Part shown: piece after piece, positions 17,905 through 27,296 of the stretch | Position numbering within the stretch: position 1 is the stretch's first letter | Layout of the letters: each line of letters opens with the position of its first letter | Assembly: GCF_003259955.1 (NCBI RefSeq) | Contig: NZ_QLMK01000011.1 | Span: 22,004-86,003, forward strand | Length of the DNA stretch: 64,000 nucleotides | Reading direction: 5' to 3' | DNA from: Falsochrobactrum ovis | Lineage (GTDB): Bacteria > Pseudomonadota > Alphaproteobacteria > Rhizobiales > Rhizobiaceae | The notes under the pieces: model-generated | Databases searched by the model: none | What the model was told of the DNA's origin: nothing | Seen by the model: the letters and a program-made list of their open reading frames with translations, nothing else | Made by a program: the position numbers and the translations under genes

Positions 17905-18669
17905 TCAGGTAATTGAATATCCGCCATCGACCGGAATGATAGTTCCGGTCATAAAAGCTGCATGTGGACTGGCGAGAAAAAGGATCATGCCTTGCAGATC
18001 TTCCGGTTTTCCCCAGCGGGCCAAAGGAGTGCGCGCAATTATTGGTCCGGAGCGTTGCGGATCATCTTGCAGCGGCTTGGTTAGGGGTGTCGCGATCCAT
18101 CCGGGGGCGATTGCATTAACCCGAACTCCCTGCGGAGCATAGGCAATAGCAAGCGATTTTGTAAGCTGGGCAATGCCGCCTTTGGAAGCCGAATAGCCGG
18201 GCACCAAACCACCGCCGAAGTAACTAAGCATCGAAGCGATATTAATAATGCACCCGCCACTTGCGGAAAGTTGGTCTAGCGACGCTTCGCAAACCCGCAT
18301 GGTGCCATTGAGATTAATATCCACCACTCTATCAAATATATCCGGGTCCCGTTCTGCCCCGCGCTGTATAATCCCAGCGCAATTGACCACAACATGCAGA
18401 TCACTGAACCCGGCAATAAATTCTTTCACCGCAAGATTGGAGCGCACATCAAGCACATGGTAGGAAATATCTTCCGAAGATTGGCTTGATTGACAGGTGC
18501 TGCATTCAAGTTCGGTTGCGCCTGTCGCATGGACAATTGCCCCAGCATCATGAAATGCTGCAGCAATTGCTCTACCAATACCGCCAGTCCCGCCGGTAAC
18601 AAGAACGCGGCGGCCTTCCAGCCAGCCGCGCGCCCATTCCGCTGATTTATCGGATAAACTGGTCAACAT
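17905..18669 (-). CDS. Short-chain dehydrogenase/reductase
   Basis: A 254-residue classical SDR with Rossmann motif TGGTGGIGRA (about 17-26), NCAGI, and catalytic Tyr/Lys in GYSASKGG (about 150). C-terminal MTGTIIPVDGGYS is typical. The chosen ATG at 18669 overlaps the end of the upstream cupin gene by 23 nt, with GGGGGCAG upstream. It is the last gene of the tct catabolic operon and probably oxidises or reduces a pathway intermediate. Confidence 0.85.
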   Translation of the reverse strand: MLTSLSDKSAEWARGWLEGRRVLVTGGTGGIGRAIAAAFHDAGAIVHATGATELECSTCQSSQSSEDISYHVLDVRSNLAVKEFIAGFSDLHVVVNCAGIIQRGAERDPDIFDRVVDINLNGTMRVCEASLDQLSASGGCIINIASMLSYFGGGLVPGYSASKGGIAQLTKSLAIAYAPQGVRVNAIAPGWIATPLTKPLQDDPQRSGPIIARTPLARWGKPEDLQGMILFLASPHAAFMTGTIIPVDGGYSIT

Positions 18670-19144
18670 AATCTGCCCCCAGCCCCACTTTTTCATAGTG
18701 AGCACGGCACATGTCGATCTTGGTGAACACGTCTTCATAGCCGATTTGCTTGTTATCCTCATCGAGATAAACCATGCAGCCGGATATATTGAAGAAAGTG
18801 ATCATCTCATCACAATCGTCAGGGACGTTCAGCGTATGGATTTCGCCCGGAGGCTCAAACACAAATGAGCCTTCTTCAGCCATCCAATCATGCTCGAAAT
18901 AATGCCATTTACCTTTCAAGACGAGGCCGAATACCGGGGCGGGATGCACATGTTTTGAAAGCACACCCGATCTGGTTACTTTGAGCAGATTGCACCATTG
19001 CCCGGCCATAGTATTTAGAAACATCGGACGGAAAAAAACATTTGGTGCTTGCGGTACCCAAACTCGTGGATCATCGGGCATTGCCTTGATTGCAATTTCG
19101 AGTGAAGCAAGCTCGTGTGTTGAGCCTTTCATATATTTATACAT
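18647..19144 (-). CDS. Cupin protein of the dihydroxyacetophenone dioxygenase-like family
   Basis: A 165-residue single-domain cupin. The metal-binding segment reads HVHPAPVFGLVLKGKWHYFEH (shown in parts: SKHVHPAPVFG, KWHYFEH), with the second motif PPGEIHTLNVP. This resembles 2,4'-dihydroxyacetophenone dioxygenase-type cupins. A GGAAGGAAGAG precedes the ATG at 19144. It sits between tctA and an SDR, suggesting a ring- or side-chain-cleaving step on the imported compound. Substrate unproven. Confidence 0.75.
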   Translation of the reverse strand: MYKYMKGSTHELASLEIAIKAMPDDPRVWVPQAPNVFFRPMFLNTMAGQWCNLLKVTRSGVLSKHVHPAPVFGLVLKGKWHYFEHDWMAEEGSFVFEPPGEIHTLNVPDDCDEMITFFNISGCMVYLDEDNKQIGYEDVFTKIDMCRAHYEKVGLGADYVDQFIR

Positions 19145-19194
19145 AGAAGCTCTTCCTTCCTATGAGGTGTAGACAAACACATTCGGAACGACCT

Positions 19195-20706
19195 CTATTC
19201 AATTTCCGTCGCGGTAAGGTTTTCGGTTTTTCGCTGCGGTCTGATCCAGGAATAAATGATTGAAAGCCAGATCAGGCAGAAGATCACGAAAATGGCGAAA
19301 GCAATCGGACGGTTGATAAAGGCCAGCAAATTCCCCTGAGATTTGATCAATGTAGTGATCATATTTTTCTCAAGAATTGGCCCGATGACGATGCCCAAAA
19401 CACAAGGTGCAATCGGCATATCATTCTCTTCCATCAAATATCCAACAACTCCGAAGATGAGCATGATGGTCACGCCATAGACTGCATTGTTGGATGCAAA
19501 TGCACCAACGATACAGAAGATGAGGATGAGCGGCATCAACACGCTTTTTGAGATGCGCAGAATGTTTTTCGAGAGTTTTATCAGCCCCCAGCCAAGCGGA
19601 ATCATGATGAGATTGGCCAGGATGAAGATCAGAAAAACCGCGTAAATCGTCTGAGGATTAAACATAAATAGCGTCGGTCCAGGGTTCATTCCCTTGACGT
19701 AAAGAACGCCGATGACAATGGCGGTAATCGTATCGCCCGGTATGCCGAACACCAGAGCAGGTACCCACGCACTTGAAAGTGAGGCATTGTTTGCTGACGA
19801 CGCTTCGACAACTCCTTCGACGTGGCCTGTGCCATATTTTTGCGGTGTTTTTGAAAATCGGCGACTGATGGCATAACTTACATAGGCTGCGACATCAGAA
19901 CCTGCGCCGGGCAGAATGCCGACGGATGTGCCAGTCACATTTCCTCTTAGCGCCTGTTTCCAATAGGATTTAAGCATATATCCCCAATCTTTGAAGATAT
20001 TGCCCACGGCCTTGGAGGCTTGTTGTTCGCCTTTACCACCGCTTAATACTGTCCGCAGAACTTCAGATATGGCAAATAGGCCGATCATCACAGGGATGAA
20101 ATCAATGCCTGCAAGCATTTCGGTCGAGCCAAATGTAAGGCGCGGAACACCGGCGGGGTTGTTGAGCCCGACAGAAGCAATTGTCAGCCCAATAAACAGG
20201 CTGAGCAAGCCTTTGGCAGGGCTAGAATTTCCCATGAATACAGCACAGGTCAAACCCAGAAGGGCGATCCAGAAATATTCTTGGGACGAAAATTTAATGG
20301 CTATTTCTGCCAGTGAAGGTGCAGCAAAAATAAGGACTATCGTGCCAAATAAACCGCCGAGCGCGGAGAATAACACGCAGGCGCCAAGCCCGGTTTCAGC
20401 CTTACCTTTTTGGGTTAAACGATATGTATCTTCCACATAGGCAGCCGAAGATGGGGTGCCGGGAATACGCAAAAGTGCTCCCGGAACATCACCCGCAAAA
20501 ATTGCCATGGCTGAGCAGGCTACAATAGCGCCCACCGCCGCAACAGGCTCCATGAAGAAAGTGAGCGGAACAAGCAGTGCGGTTGCCATTGTCGCGGTTA
20601 AACCGGGCACTGAGCCGACAAAGAGGCCGAACGAAGAGGCCAGAATAACTGTCAAAATTACGTTGCTTGTAGCAACGAGCCAGAATGCTTGAAGGATGAC
20701 GTCCAT
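19195..20706 (-). CDS. tctA: Tripartite tricarboxylate transporter, large permease TctA
   Basis: A 503-residue membrane protein with about 11-12 hydrophobic segments and the TctA motifs GLTATMATALLVPLTF, GALLRIPGTPSSAAYVEDTY and GILPGAGSDVAAYVSYA. The ATG at 20706 follows AAGGAG. It pairs with TctB and TctC encoded just upstream and imports a carboxylate using the ion gradient. Confidence 0.92.
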   Translation of the reverse strand: MDVILQAFWLVATSNVILTVILASSFGLFVGSVPGLTATMATALLVPLTFFMEPVAAVGAIVACSAMAIFAGDVPGALLRIPGTPSSAAYVEDTYRLTQKGKAETGLGACVLFSALGGLFGTIVLIFAAPSLAEIAIKFSSQEYFWIALLGLTCAVFMGNSSPAKGLLSLFIGLTIASVGLNNPAGVPRLTFGSTEMLAGIDFIPVMIGLFAISEVLRTVLSGGKGEQQASKAVGNIFKDWGYMLKSYWKQALRGNVTGTSVGILPGAGSDVAAYVSYAISRRFSKTPQKYGTGHVEGVVEASSANNASLSSAWVPALVFGIPGDTITAIVIGVLYVKGMNPGPTLFMFNPQTIYAVFLIFILANLIMIPLGWGLIKLSKNILRISKSVLMPLILIFCIVGAFASNNAVYGVTIMLIFGVVGYLMEENDMPIAPCVLGIVIGPILEKNMITTLIKSQGNLLAFINRPIAFAIFVIFCLIWLSIIYSWIRPQRKTENLTATEIE

Positions 20707-20716
20707 TTCTGTCTCC

Positions 20717-21187
20717 TTACCAGGGTAGCCGCGGCATGAGGCCAAATGGCAGAGGCACAAGCAGCATCGTCCGGAAAATAAAATCGCAAGCGAATGCAGC
20801 GATGATTGCTAGGATTGCCGCTTTGACTGGATGAACTTTCAGGATCAGAAACATGATAAAAGTCATCAGAATGGCGGTGGGTATGAAGCCAACTGATTGG
20901 GCAAAAAAGATATAAAAGATGACGAGCAATAGCGTTGTGGCAACACCTGCAAGCGCTCGAGGGCTTTTAACCTCAGCAGCGAGGTTTACCCATGGTTGCT
21001 TTCCCTGCCTGATACCTTCGTATAGCAGGCGCAGGGAACATGCGATGAAACCGATGGATATAAGCAGCGGAAATGTCGCAGCGCCGTATTGTTGCCCGGG
21101 AATATCGGGCAATTGCCACGCATAACCGGTAAGAAGAACGCCATAGAGCAGAAAGAATGCCCCGAGCGTAGTGTCACTGAATCGCAT
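20717..21187 (-). CDS. tctB: Tripartite tricarboxylate transporter, small subunit TctB
   Basis: A 156-residue protein with four predicted membrane helices, usual TctB size. The ATG at 21187 has AGGTG upstream at good spacing; 21214 is a longer alternative. It lies between TctC and TctA, 10 nt before the latter. Confidence 0.85.
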   Translation of the reverse strand: MRFSDTTLGAFFLLYGVLLTGYAWQLPDIPGQQYGAATFPLLISIGFIACSLRLLYEGIRQGKQPWVNLAAEVKSPRALAGVATTLLLVIFYIFFAQSVGFIPTAILMTFIMFLILKVHPVKAAILAIIAAFACDFIFRTMLLVPLPFGLMPRLPW

Positions 21188-21212
21188 AACATACACCTGA
21201 ATGTTCAGTTTC

Positions 21213-21240
21213 ACGGGCAGGCTTTTTATCGCCTGCCCGT
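21213..21240 (-). terminator. Intercistronic stem-loop between tctC and tctB
   Basis: A 10-bp perfect stem (21213-21222 with 21231-21240) with an 8-nt loop lies directly behind the tctC stop, inside the operon. On the leftward transcript it lacks a T-run behind it. It may act as a partial terminator or 3'-end protector that raises tctC over tctBA, as binding proteins are usually needed in excess. Confidence 0.55.
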
Positions 21241-21250
21241 TACTCGGGTA

Positions 21251-22216
21251 TTACTTGGCCAGTCCGATGGCTTTCATCGTCTCGCCAAAATTCACGTCAT
21301 TGGTGGCCATGAATTCGCCAAATTCCTCGCCGGGCAGGAAACTGGCGCCAAAGCCTTGCGCAGTCATGAATTCATTATACTCGTCGCTTTTAAAAACATT
21401 ATCGAGCGCGGTGACGAGCCGTTCTTTCACATCATCGGGCAAGTTTTTCGGAGCAACAATCCCGCGCCAAGCACCAAACTCCCAGTCGGAACCTGTTTCT
21501 TCCTTTAAGGTAGGAACATCGGGAAATAGCTTGGAGCGCTCTTTGTTCATATAGGCCAGAGATTTAACTCGTCCTGCCTCGATCAATGCACGCGCTTCAA
21601 CCAGCGAAGAAGGCACGATATCGGTGCCGCCGGATAACAGTTCCTGAAGTCCGCTTGCCGCGCCATCACTTGGAACCCATGTTACTTTGGATGCCTCAAT
21701 ACCTTCGGAATTAAGCAGACCCGCAATGGCAACATGCCAGCTGGAGCCTTGGCCGCTACCTGTTGCGCGGAAAGTGCCGGGTTCTGAAGTTTTGATAGCC
21801 TCCAGAAGTTCTCCGACCGTTTTATATTTTGAATCCGCTGCAACCTGCACACCAGCCGGGTCCTGGTTCATAAGCGCCAGCGGGGTAAAGACCTCATAGG
21901 TGAGATCTGTCAGTCCCAGCCAATGCATGAGGTTGACTTCAGTGGTTGCCAGACCGAGCGTGTAGCCATCTGGGGCCGCATCTGCCATGGCAGAGTGTCC
22001 AACCACGCCCGAACCGCCCGTGCGGTTTACAACATTGACGGATTGGCCCAGTTCCTTTTCGAGGCCAACGGCAATAACGCGCGCCACCGCATCGGTTCCG
22101 CCGCCTGCGCCCCAAGCCACCAAGAGTGTAATCGGACGATCAGGATAGTCTGCCAGCGCGGCGCCGGCAGTGGACGAAAGCAGAATGGCTGCTAAAAGAG
22201 TTTTTGCGAATTTCAT
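21251..22216 (-). CDS. tctC: Tripartite tricarboxylate transporter binding protein TctC
   Basis: A 321-residue Bug/TctC periplasmic binding protein. A signal peptide (MKFAKTLLAAILLSSTAGAALA) is followed by YPDRPITLLVAWGAGGGTDAVAR (in parts: DRPITLLVAWGAGGGTD), the anion-binding signature. It delivers the substrate to TctAB. The ligand is a carboxylate, possibly aromatic in view of the neighbouring cupin. Confidence 0.9.
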   Translation of the reverse strand: MKFAKTLLAAILLSSTAGAALADYPDRPITLLVAWGAGGGTDAVARVIAVGLEKELGQSVNVVNRTGGSGVVGHSAMADAAPDGYTLGLATTEVNLMHWLGLTDLTYEVFTPLALMNQDPAGVQVAADSKYKTVGELLEAIKTSEPGTFRATGSGQGSSWHVAIAGLLNSEGIEASKVTWVPSDGAASGLQELLSGGTDIVPSSLVEARALIEAGRVKSLAYMNKERSKLFPDVPTLKEETGSDWEFGAWRGIVAPKNLPDDVKERLVTALDNVFKSDEYNEFMTAQGFGASFLPGEEFGEFMATNDVNFGETMKAIGLAK

Positions 22217-22310
22217 ATCATTCCTCCCAAGTACTAAGTTAGTCCAGTGTTGTTTGCTGACGATCCGTCCGATCCTCCTCTGATCGTTCAGATAGTTATC
22301 GCGCAGATCG

Positions 22311-23093
22311 TTATAGGCCTCCAGTCACAGTAATTAGCGTGCCAGTCACAAAGCCCGAACCGGGCGATGCCAGCCAAAGCGCTGCTTTCGCAATATCGTC
22401 CGGTTCAGCAATTCGTCCCATTGGCGTCAGAGCTGCAATTTTTGCAGGTCTTTCAGGATTACCACCTTGTGTGTGGATTCTCGTATTTGTGGTGCCAACG
22501 CGAATTCCGTTGACCCGAATTCCTTCGGGTGCAAGTTCTTTACCGCTTCCGATGGTGATGGTTTCAACAGCGCCCTTTGAAGCCGCATAATGAATATATT
22601 CATTAGGGCTGCCCAGGGCGGCTGCAAGTGATGACATATTGATAATCGAACCACCATTACCGCCTTTGCGGGTGGACATTCTGCGTGACGCCTCCTGAGT
22701 GCAATAGACTACGCCAAAAGTGTTGACGGCGAAAGTGCGTTCCAGCTCCTCTTGTTGAAGCTCCTCCATCCGACAGGCTTTGCCGATGATACCAGCATTA
22801 TTGATCAAAGAGCTGAGGCGACCGAGCGCTTTGTCACATGCAAGAAAGAGCTGTTCGACCTCTTTGCGGTCACCGATATTGGCCTGAACAGCCACAGCGC
22901 GTGCACCCGCTGTCTGGCAATCCCTGACAACCTGCTCTGCTGCGTCGGTGTCACTTAAATAGTTGACGCAGACATCATATCCCTCTGCAGCAAAAAGCCT
23001 TGCAGTTGCGGCGCCAATGCCGTGACTGGCTCCGGTCACAAGGACAATAGGCCTTTCAGGCTTTCTGCCGTAAGACACTACCGTTTCCGCCAT
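22311..23093 (-). CDS. Short-chain dehydrogenase/reductase
   Basis: A 260-residue classical SDR: VTGASHGIGAATA (about 18-30), NNAGI, and YAASKG with the catalytic Tyr and Lys (about 170). Close in type to FabG-like glucose/ketoacyl reductases. Its ATG shares one base with the stop of the upstream alcohol dehydrogenase (TAATG), so the two are coupled. Part of the same catabolic operon as tctCBA. Confidence 0.86.
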   Translation of the reverse strand: MAETVVSYGRKPERPIVLVTGASHGIGAATARLFAAEGYDVCVNYLSDTDAAEQVVRDCQTAGARAVAVQANIGDRKEVEQLFLACDKALGRLSSLINNAGIIGKACRMEELQQEELERTFAVNTFGVVYCTQEASRRMSTRKGGNGGSIINMSSLAAALGSPNEYIHYAASKGAVETITIGSGKELAPEGIRVNGIRVGTTNTRIHTQGGNPERPAKIAALTPMGRIAEPDDIAKAALWLASPGSGFVTGTLITVTGGL

Positions 23094-24220
23094 TACATCA
23101 CGCTTTCCAAAATATCTTTATATTCCTGCGCGCTGAGGTCTCGCGGGTTTGATTGATGGCTGTGATCGGCAAGTGCACGCTCGCATGTCCAATCGAACAC
23201 GTCGCGCGTCACGCCAAGGTCAGACAGTTTGGCGGGTATGCCCAATTTCCGATTCAGCTCATCTAACGCATCGGCAAGCGTAGTGCCCGAAAGGCCGGCG
23301 ACTTTTTCAAGGTGAGCAATTTTATTTGCAGCTTCAGCAATGACAGCGTTGGCTCGCAGGACCGGAGGCATCAAAATAGCGTTTAGCGTGCCGTGATGCA
23401 GTTTGAGTTCCTTAAGGCCTCCCAGCGCATGGCTGAGCGCATGAACCGCGCCAAGCCCTTTTTGGAAAGTAAGGCCACCCTGCAAGGCCCCCATCATCAG
23501 GTCTGTGCGTGCTTCGATGTTTGACCCATCGGCAAATGCGATTGGCAGCGCATTCCAGACTCGTTCAAAGCCGTCAACGGCGATAGCTTCTGCGGGTGGG
23601 TTATATCGAGGCGAAAGATAGGTTTCGATACAATGTGATAATGCATCAAGGCCTGTCGCCGCTGTGAGGGCTGGGGGAAGCCCCAGCGTTAGTTCTGGAT
23701 CACAAATAGCGCGGCGGGGAATGAGATAGGGACTAATAAAGCCAAGCTTGCGGCCATCATCAAGAGTGATAAGTGCGGCGCGCCCAACTTCCGAGCCTGT
23801 GCCCGCGGTGGTTGGAATTGCAATAAGAGGCGCTACAGCGCTGCTGATTTTTGGAATTCCGCCCAAGATCGCGGCATATTGTTCGAGCTCGCCTTCATGT
23901 GTCGCAAGAAGTGCAACGCCCTTTGCCAGATCAATTGGCGAGCCGCCGCCGATGGCAATCACCCCGTCACAGCCCTGCGATCTGTAGACCTCCAGCGCTT
24001 CTTTCACACCGGTTTCGGTTGGATTTGTCGGGACATCAAGAAAGCGGGGCGCGGTAGCAATGATCTCCAGCCCTTTGCGGTCTAAAAGACCGGCTGCTTT
24101 CACACCATGATCGCTTATAATCAGTGGTTTCTTAATAGATATGTCGCTTAAGGTTTGTTCAAGAGAAGCAACCGAACCTGCACCAAAGTGAATGGTTGTC
24201 AGGTAATTTATAATATGCAT
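23093..24220 (-). CDS. Iron-containing alcohol dehydrogenase (maleylacetate-reductase-like)
   Basis: A 375-residue group III alcohol dehydrogenase. The nucleotide loop GGGSPIDLAKGVALL and metal-site histidines (DALSHCIE, GAVHALSHALGG, LHHGTLNAILMP) are seen. Members reduce maleylacetate or oxidise small alcohols. It is the first gene of the leftward operon with SDR, tctCBA, cupin and SDR. Maleylacetate reductase would fit an aromatic pathway, but specificity is inferred. Confidence 0.85.
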   Translation of the reverse strand: MHIINYLTTIHFGAGSVASLEQTLSDISIKKPLIISDHGVKAAGLLDRKGLEIIATAPRFLDVPTNPTETGVKEALEVYRSQGCDGVIAIGGGSPIDLAKGVALLATHEGELEQYAAILGGIPKISSAVAPLIAIPTTAGTGSEVGRAALITLDDGRKLGFISPYLIPRRAICDPELTLGLPPALTAATGLDALSHCIETYLSPRYNPPAEAIAVDGFERVWNALPIAFADGSNIEARTDLMMGALQGGLTFQKGLGAVHALSHALGGLKELKLHHGTLNAILMPPVLRANAVIAEAANKIAHLEKVAGLSGTTLADALDELNRKLGIPAKLSDLGVTRDVFDWTCERALADHSHQSNPRDLSAQEYKDILESVM

Positions 24221-24245
24221 CTCATCTCCCTAAATTATTGTGTTA

Positions 24246-24933
24246 TTCCCCTCAGGGCGTCAGTTCATTCAATCAATATCCACGAAAGAGACAGCCGTTA
24301 TAGAATTGCTCAAAATGCTGAGCAAAATCTCAGGAGCAAACGGATTTTCTGAACTCCATATTGCTCTTTCTAGCTGTGTTGTGGCTGCCTCCCTTAGCAA
24401 AAACTACCAACCTGTATCCATAATGTGGGCAGAATGCCCATTCGATGGTTACCAAGGTGGCAAAAATTGTCAATAAGCTTCCGAAAGGAAGTTTGTTTTT
24501 TTCCATTGGCAGATTCCGAAACTCGAATGGCTCTGACCCGGGTCGGAAGCCGCACACGCGCGAAAAGAGTACATAATACGTCTATTGATCGGATAAGTCC
24601 GCATAAATTTACGGTAATGGTTCTGGCTACCGTCATTGCGACCCTCCAGATCAGACTAAAAACAACTGCGATTACACGATGAATGACGGCGCGCTTATTG
24701 AAAGGGACATAATGGCCTCATCCGAAAATGGTGTTTTCTAGAAATTTATGGCGGTGTTGCAAGCCCATGGCGGTGATTCTTGTAGGGCCGACATAGCGGA
24801 TTTCATCAGGTGGGGCCTCATCGCAGGCGTGAGCATCAGCATCCCAGTTTACCGATATGATGATAGCAGACATGCCGATTATGCGCGGATGATTAAAGAT
24901 ACCGCCGCAGCCATTACAAAGGCTCTAAGCAAA
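24246..24933 (+). pseudogene. Decayed regulator, probably IclR family
   Basis: Two separated pieces in different contexts look like the ends of an IclR regulator. An N-terminal piece from about 24282 reads TKETAVIELLKMLSKISGA. A C-terminal piece (about 24810-24933) reads GVSISIPVYRYDDSRHADY and ends in an amphipathic helix. The middle is full of stops. It stands divergent from the alcohol-dehydrogenase operon, where a local regulator would be expected. No intact gene was found in this roughly 780-nt stretch. Confidence 0.4.
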
Positions 24934-24940
24934 TGTTGTA

Positions 24941-24985
24941 AGGTGAGCCTGCCTTTGCTCGGTTGGCTACGGTTCAGGCTCACCT
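24941..24985. repeat. 11-bp inverted repeat with a 23-nt loop
   Basis: AGGTGAGCCTG (24941-24951) is complementary to 24975-24985. It lies behind the decayed regulator and 17 nt from the end of the leftward DUF892 gene. It may have been the terminator of the lost gene; the loop is long and there is no T-run. Confidence 0.45.
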
Positions 24986-25002
24986 CGAACTTATTATAAG
25001 GT

Positions 25003-25512
25003 CTATCTTTTGGCCGTGTTGCTATCGTCAAAAGTGAGGGCGAGAAATTTCTGGGTTGTTGCGCCGAGATTCTCTTTTAGCCATTGAGCCATCTCGATTT
25101 CTTCCTGAAGGTTTTGCTCGCAGAGTTGTGCGATTTCTTCTTCATTTACCGTGCGTGCTGCGGCAATAAGCATAGTATAAGACGCGATTTCCATAGCTTC
25201 GAAGGAAAAGCTCGCCAAAGACCCCTTCATCACTTCGTCGCCGGCAAACATGCCGCTCATCGCTTGGCCCATAGCCATGATCTTGGCGCCCGCATCTTTG
25301 ACGCCGGAATGGGATTCGCCTAATCGATCAAGGCATTGCTCCAGACGTGCGGCCTGAGATTTGGTTTCCCGAATATGCATTTCAATTCGGGCAGAGAGTT
25401 CCGGATAGTTTTCCAGACGTCCGACCAATCCATTTAGCATGGTTTCCGCCTGCTCTTCCATTGCATGGGCATCGCGCAACCATTGCACCAACCATTCTCT
25501 TGCATCTGTCAT
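25003..25512 (-). CDS. Ferritin-like DUF892 (YciF/YciE) protein
   Basis: A 169-residue all-helical protein with the DUF892 pattern: WLRDAHAMEEQAETML at the N-terminus, IEMHIRETKSQAARLE in the middle and EEEIAQLCEQNLQEEIEMA near the end. The conserved Glu/His positions form a ferritin-like di-metal site. YciE/F proteins are linked to stress and stationary phase. It stands alone between other single genes. Confidence 0.85.
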   Translation of the reverse strand: MTDAREWLVQWLRDAHAMEEQAETMLNGLVGRLENYPELSARIEMHIRETKSQAARLEQCLDRLGESHSGVKDAGAKIMAMGQAMSGMFAGDEVMKGSLASFSFEAMEIASYTMLIAAARTVNEEEIAQLCEQNLQEEIEMAQWLKENLGATTQKFLALTFDDSNTAKR

Positions 25513-25586
25513 AAGCTTCCTCCTTTTCTGAACTCATTTAACAGCTCAGATTGAGGTTTGTTCCTAAAGCAAAGCGGATGTTCAAA

Positions 25587-26279
25587 TCATTCCGGACGGG
25601 TCCAATCGTCATGATGGCAATGCGGACAATGAAGCCCGTTTGCGGCGTGTGCTGGTTCTACTATTCCGCAATGTCGACAGCAGCGCGCTTCGCCTGGTTC
25701 GGGCTCGGGAAGGTCAGGAGATTGAGGCACGAGATCATGGGGCGGCACGATTGGGAGTCCTGGTTTCGCTTTTTGATAGCGAAACACGCTTACATCCCCA
25801 TCTGCCTCCATAAAGGCCCATTCTACTTCCCCCAAATTACGGACACCATGCAGCCGAAGCCGTTCCATCACTTCCAATTCGTTCATATCTCGACGCGATG
25901 CCCCAACTTGGTCGATCACACCATCGCGAACCAGTGTCGTGGGAGAATTATCAAATACGGATTTTAAGGGTGCCCAATTATGTATCCATCGATCAATAAA
26001 TTTCGTAACTATGATGATTACGGTTATCGCGGCTAGAGCATGGAGTATTGGGACATCTGCATAAAATGCAACGTCCCCAACGGCCGAGCCGAGCGCTATG
26101 ATGAGGACAAAATCGACCAAAGACATTTGGGCGACTGCACGGCCGCTTAATAGTCGCAGTAAAGCAAAACAATAAACATAAGAGATTATGCTTCGGAATA
26201 TGATCTCGCCGAAAAACAGCAAAGGTGCATCGCCTATCCACATGCGGGTGGCTTCGAAGGCGACTACTGGCTCTTCCAC
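25587..26279 (-). CDS. DUF421 (YetF/YcaP-like) membrane protein with C-terminal zinc ribbon
   Basis: A 230-residue protein: three N-terminal membrane helices (residues about 15-100), a cytosolic DUF421 domain (about 100-185), then a Cys/His-rich tail with CCRHC and CPHCHHDDW that looks like a small zinc ribbon. The tail is not part of the usual YetF layout. Function unknown; DUF421 proteins are associated with envelope and sporulation traits in other bacteria. Confidence 0.8.
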   Translation of the reverse strand: MEEPVVAFEATRMWIGDAPLLFFGEIIFRSIISYVYCFALLRLLSGRAVAQMSLVDFVLIIALGSAVGDVAFYADVPILHALAAITVIIIVTKFIDRWIHNWAPLKSVFDNSPTTLVRDGVIDQVGASRRDMNELEVMERLRLHGVRNLGEVEWAFMEADGDVSVFRYQKAKPGLPIVPPHDLVPQSPDLPEPEPGEARCCRHCGIVEPAHAANGLHCPHCHHDDWTRPE

Positions 26280-26546
26280 GGCATAGCCTCCACGACAATG
26301 GAAAGATCAATTTCGTAATCTCAAAACGAACTTTGCTTTCCGTTGCTTTCGCTCATCTTGTTCGTACCACAATGTGAATTTGACATAATTGGTTCCGCTG
26401 CTCTGTTTGCTGAGCGCGTTGCAATCAGTCGCGATCTTCTCAAAATTGGGCTGGGCGATTGTCTCGACTTTCTTAATTGGCAACGATAATGTGCGGCGAC
26501 TTGCACTTTGTTTTCCATTACCAGCCATTCAATTGGGGGAATTTTT

Positions 26547-27296
26547 ATGACTGATCGCGACGTCATAGTTTCGGGAAGTTTCAACACGCGCGACTTAGGT
26601 GGATATCGCACTAAGCACGGGAAATTGGCGTGGAGAAAGACGTTCCGATCAGGCAATATGTGCAAGGTAGATCAGACTGGGATCCTCGCTTTAAAACAGC
26701 TAGGCGTCACACGTATCATTGACTTGAGAAGCCAGAAAGAAAGAGATGCTGAGCCGGACCCCATTAGGGCTGGTGACAATATTGAATTAATTTCGATCCC
26801 ACTCTTTGATGATCTTAATCCAAATCAACTTCCAGGTGGCAATGCATTACTAGATCTTTATTTGGATGCACTTAAAACGCATGGAATGTCATTTATAGAA
26901 GTATTACGGAAAATCGGTGAGTGCCGTGACGCGGTTCTCTTTCACTGCACTGCAGGAAAAGATCGCACCGGGTTAATTGCAGCCTTGTTGCTGTCCTTAT
27001 CCGGGGTGGCACGAGCTGATATTATTAATGACTATGCAATGACCGCCGATCGCTTAGGGCCGCTCTTGATGGAGCTTGAGAAGACTGTCGGGGCATTTAA
27101 TCTTAATAAAGCAGACTTTATGCCGATGCTGGAAAGTAATCCAATAACAATGTCAAAGACATTGGACTGGCTTGATAGCAACTTTGGTGGAGCAGAAGAA
27201 TATGTCCGATCTCATGGTTTCACGAACGCTGATTTAGCACAGATCCGATCCCGATGGTGCCTTACGGATCCAGAAATGGTCATGGAAGATGTGTAG
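26547..27296 (+). CDS. Tyrosine/serine protein phosphatase (Y_phosphatase3)
   Basis: A 249-residue protein of the bacterial tyrosine phosphatase family. The P-loop FHCTAGKDRTG (about residue 133-143) holds the nucleophilic Cys and the Arg of the CX5R motif. An N-terminal FNTRDLGGYRT signature is typical. The ATG at 26547 follows GGGGGA by 7 nt. It is the last chromosomal gene before the prophage boundary, about 265 nt away. Confidence 0.88.
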   Translation: MTDRDVIVSGSFNTRDLGGYRTKHGKLAWRKTFRSGNMCKVDQTGILALKQLGVTRIIDLRSQKERDAEPDPIRAGDNIELISIPLFDDLNPNQLPGGNALLDLYLDALKTHGMSFIEVLRKIGECRDAVLFHCTAGKDRTGLIAALLLSLSGVARADIINDYAMTADRLGPLLMELEKTVGAFNLNKADFMPMLESNPITMSKTLDWLDSNFGGAEEYVRSHGFTNADLAQIRSRWCLTDPEMVMEDV

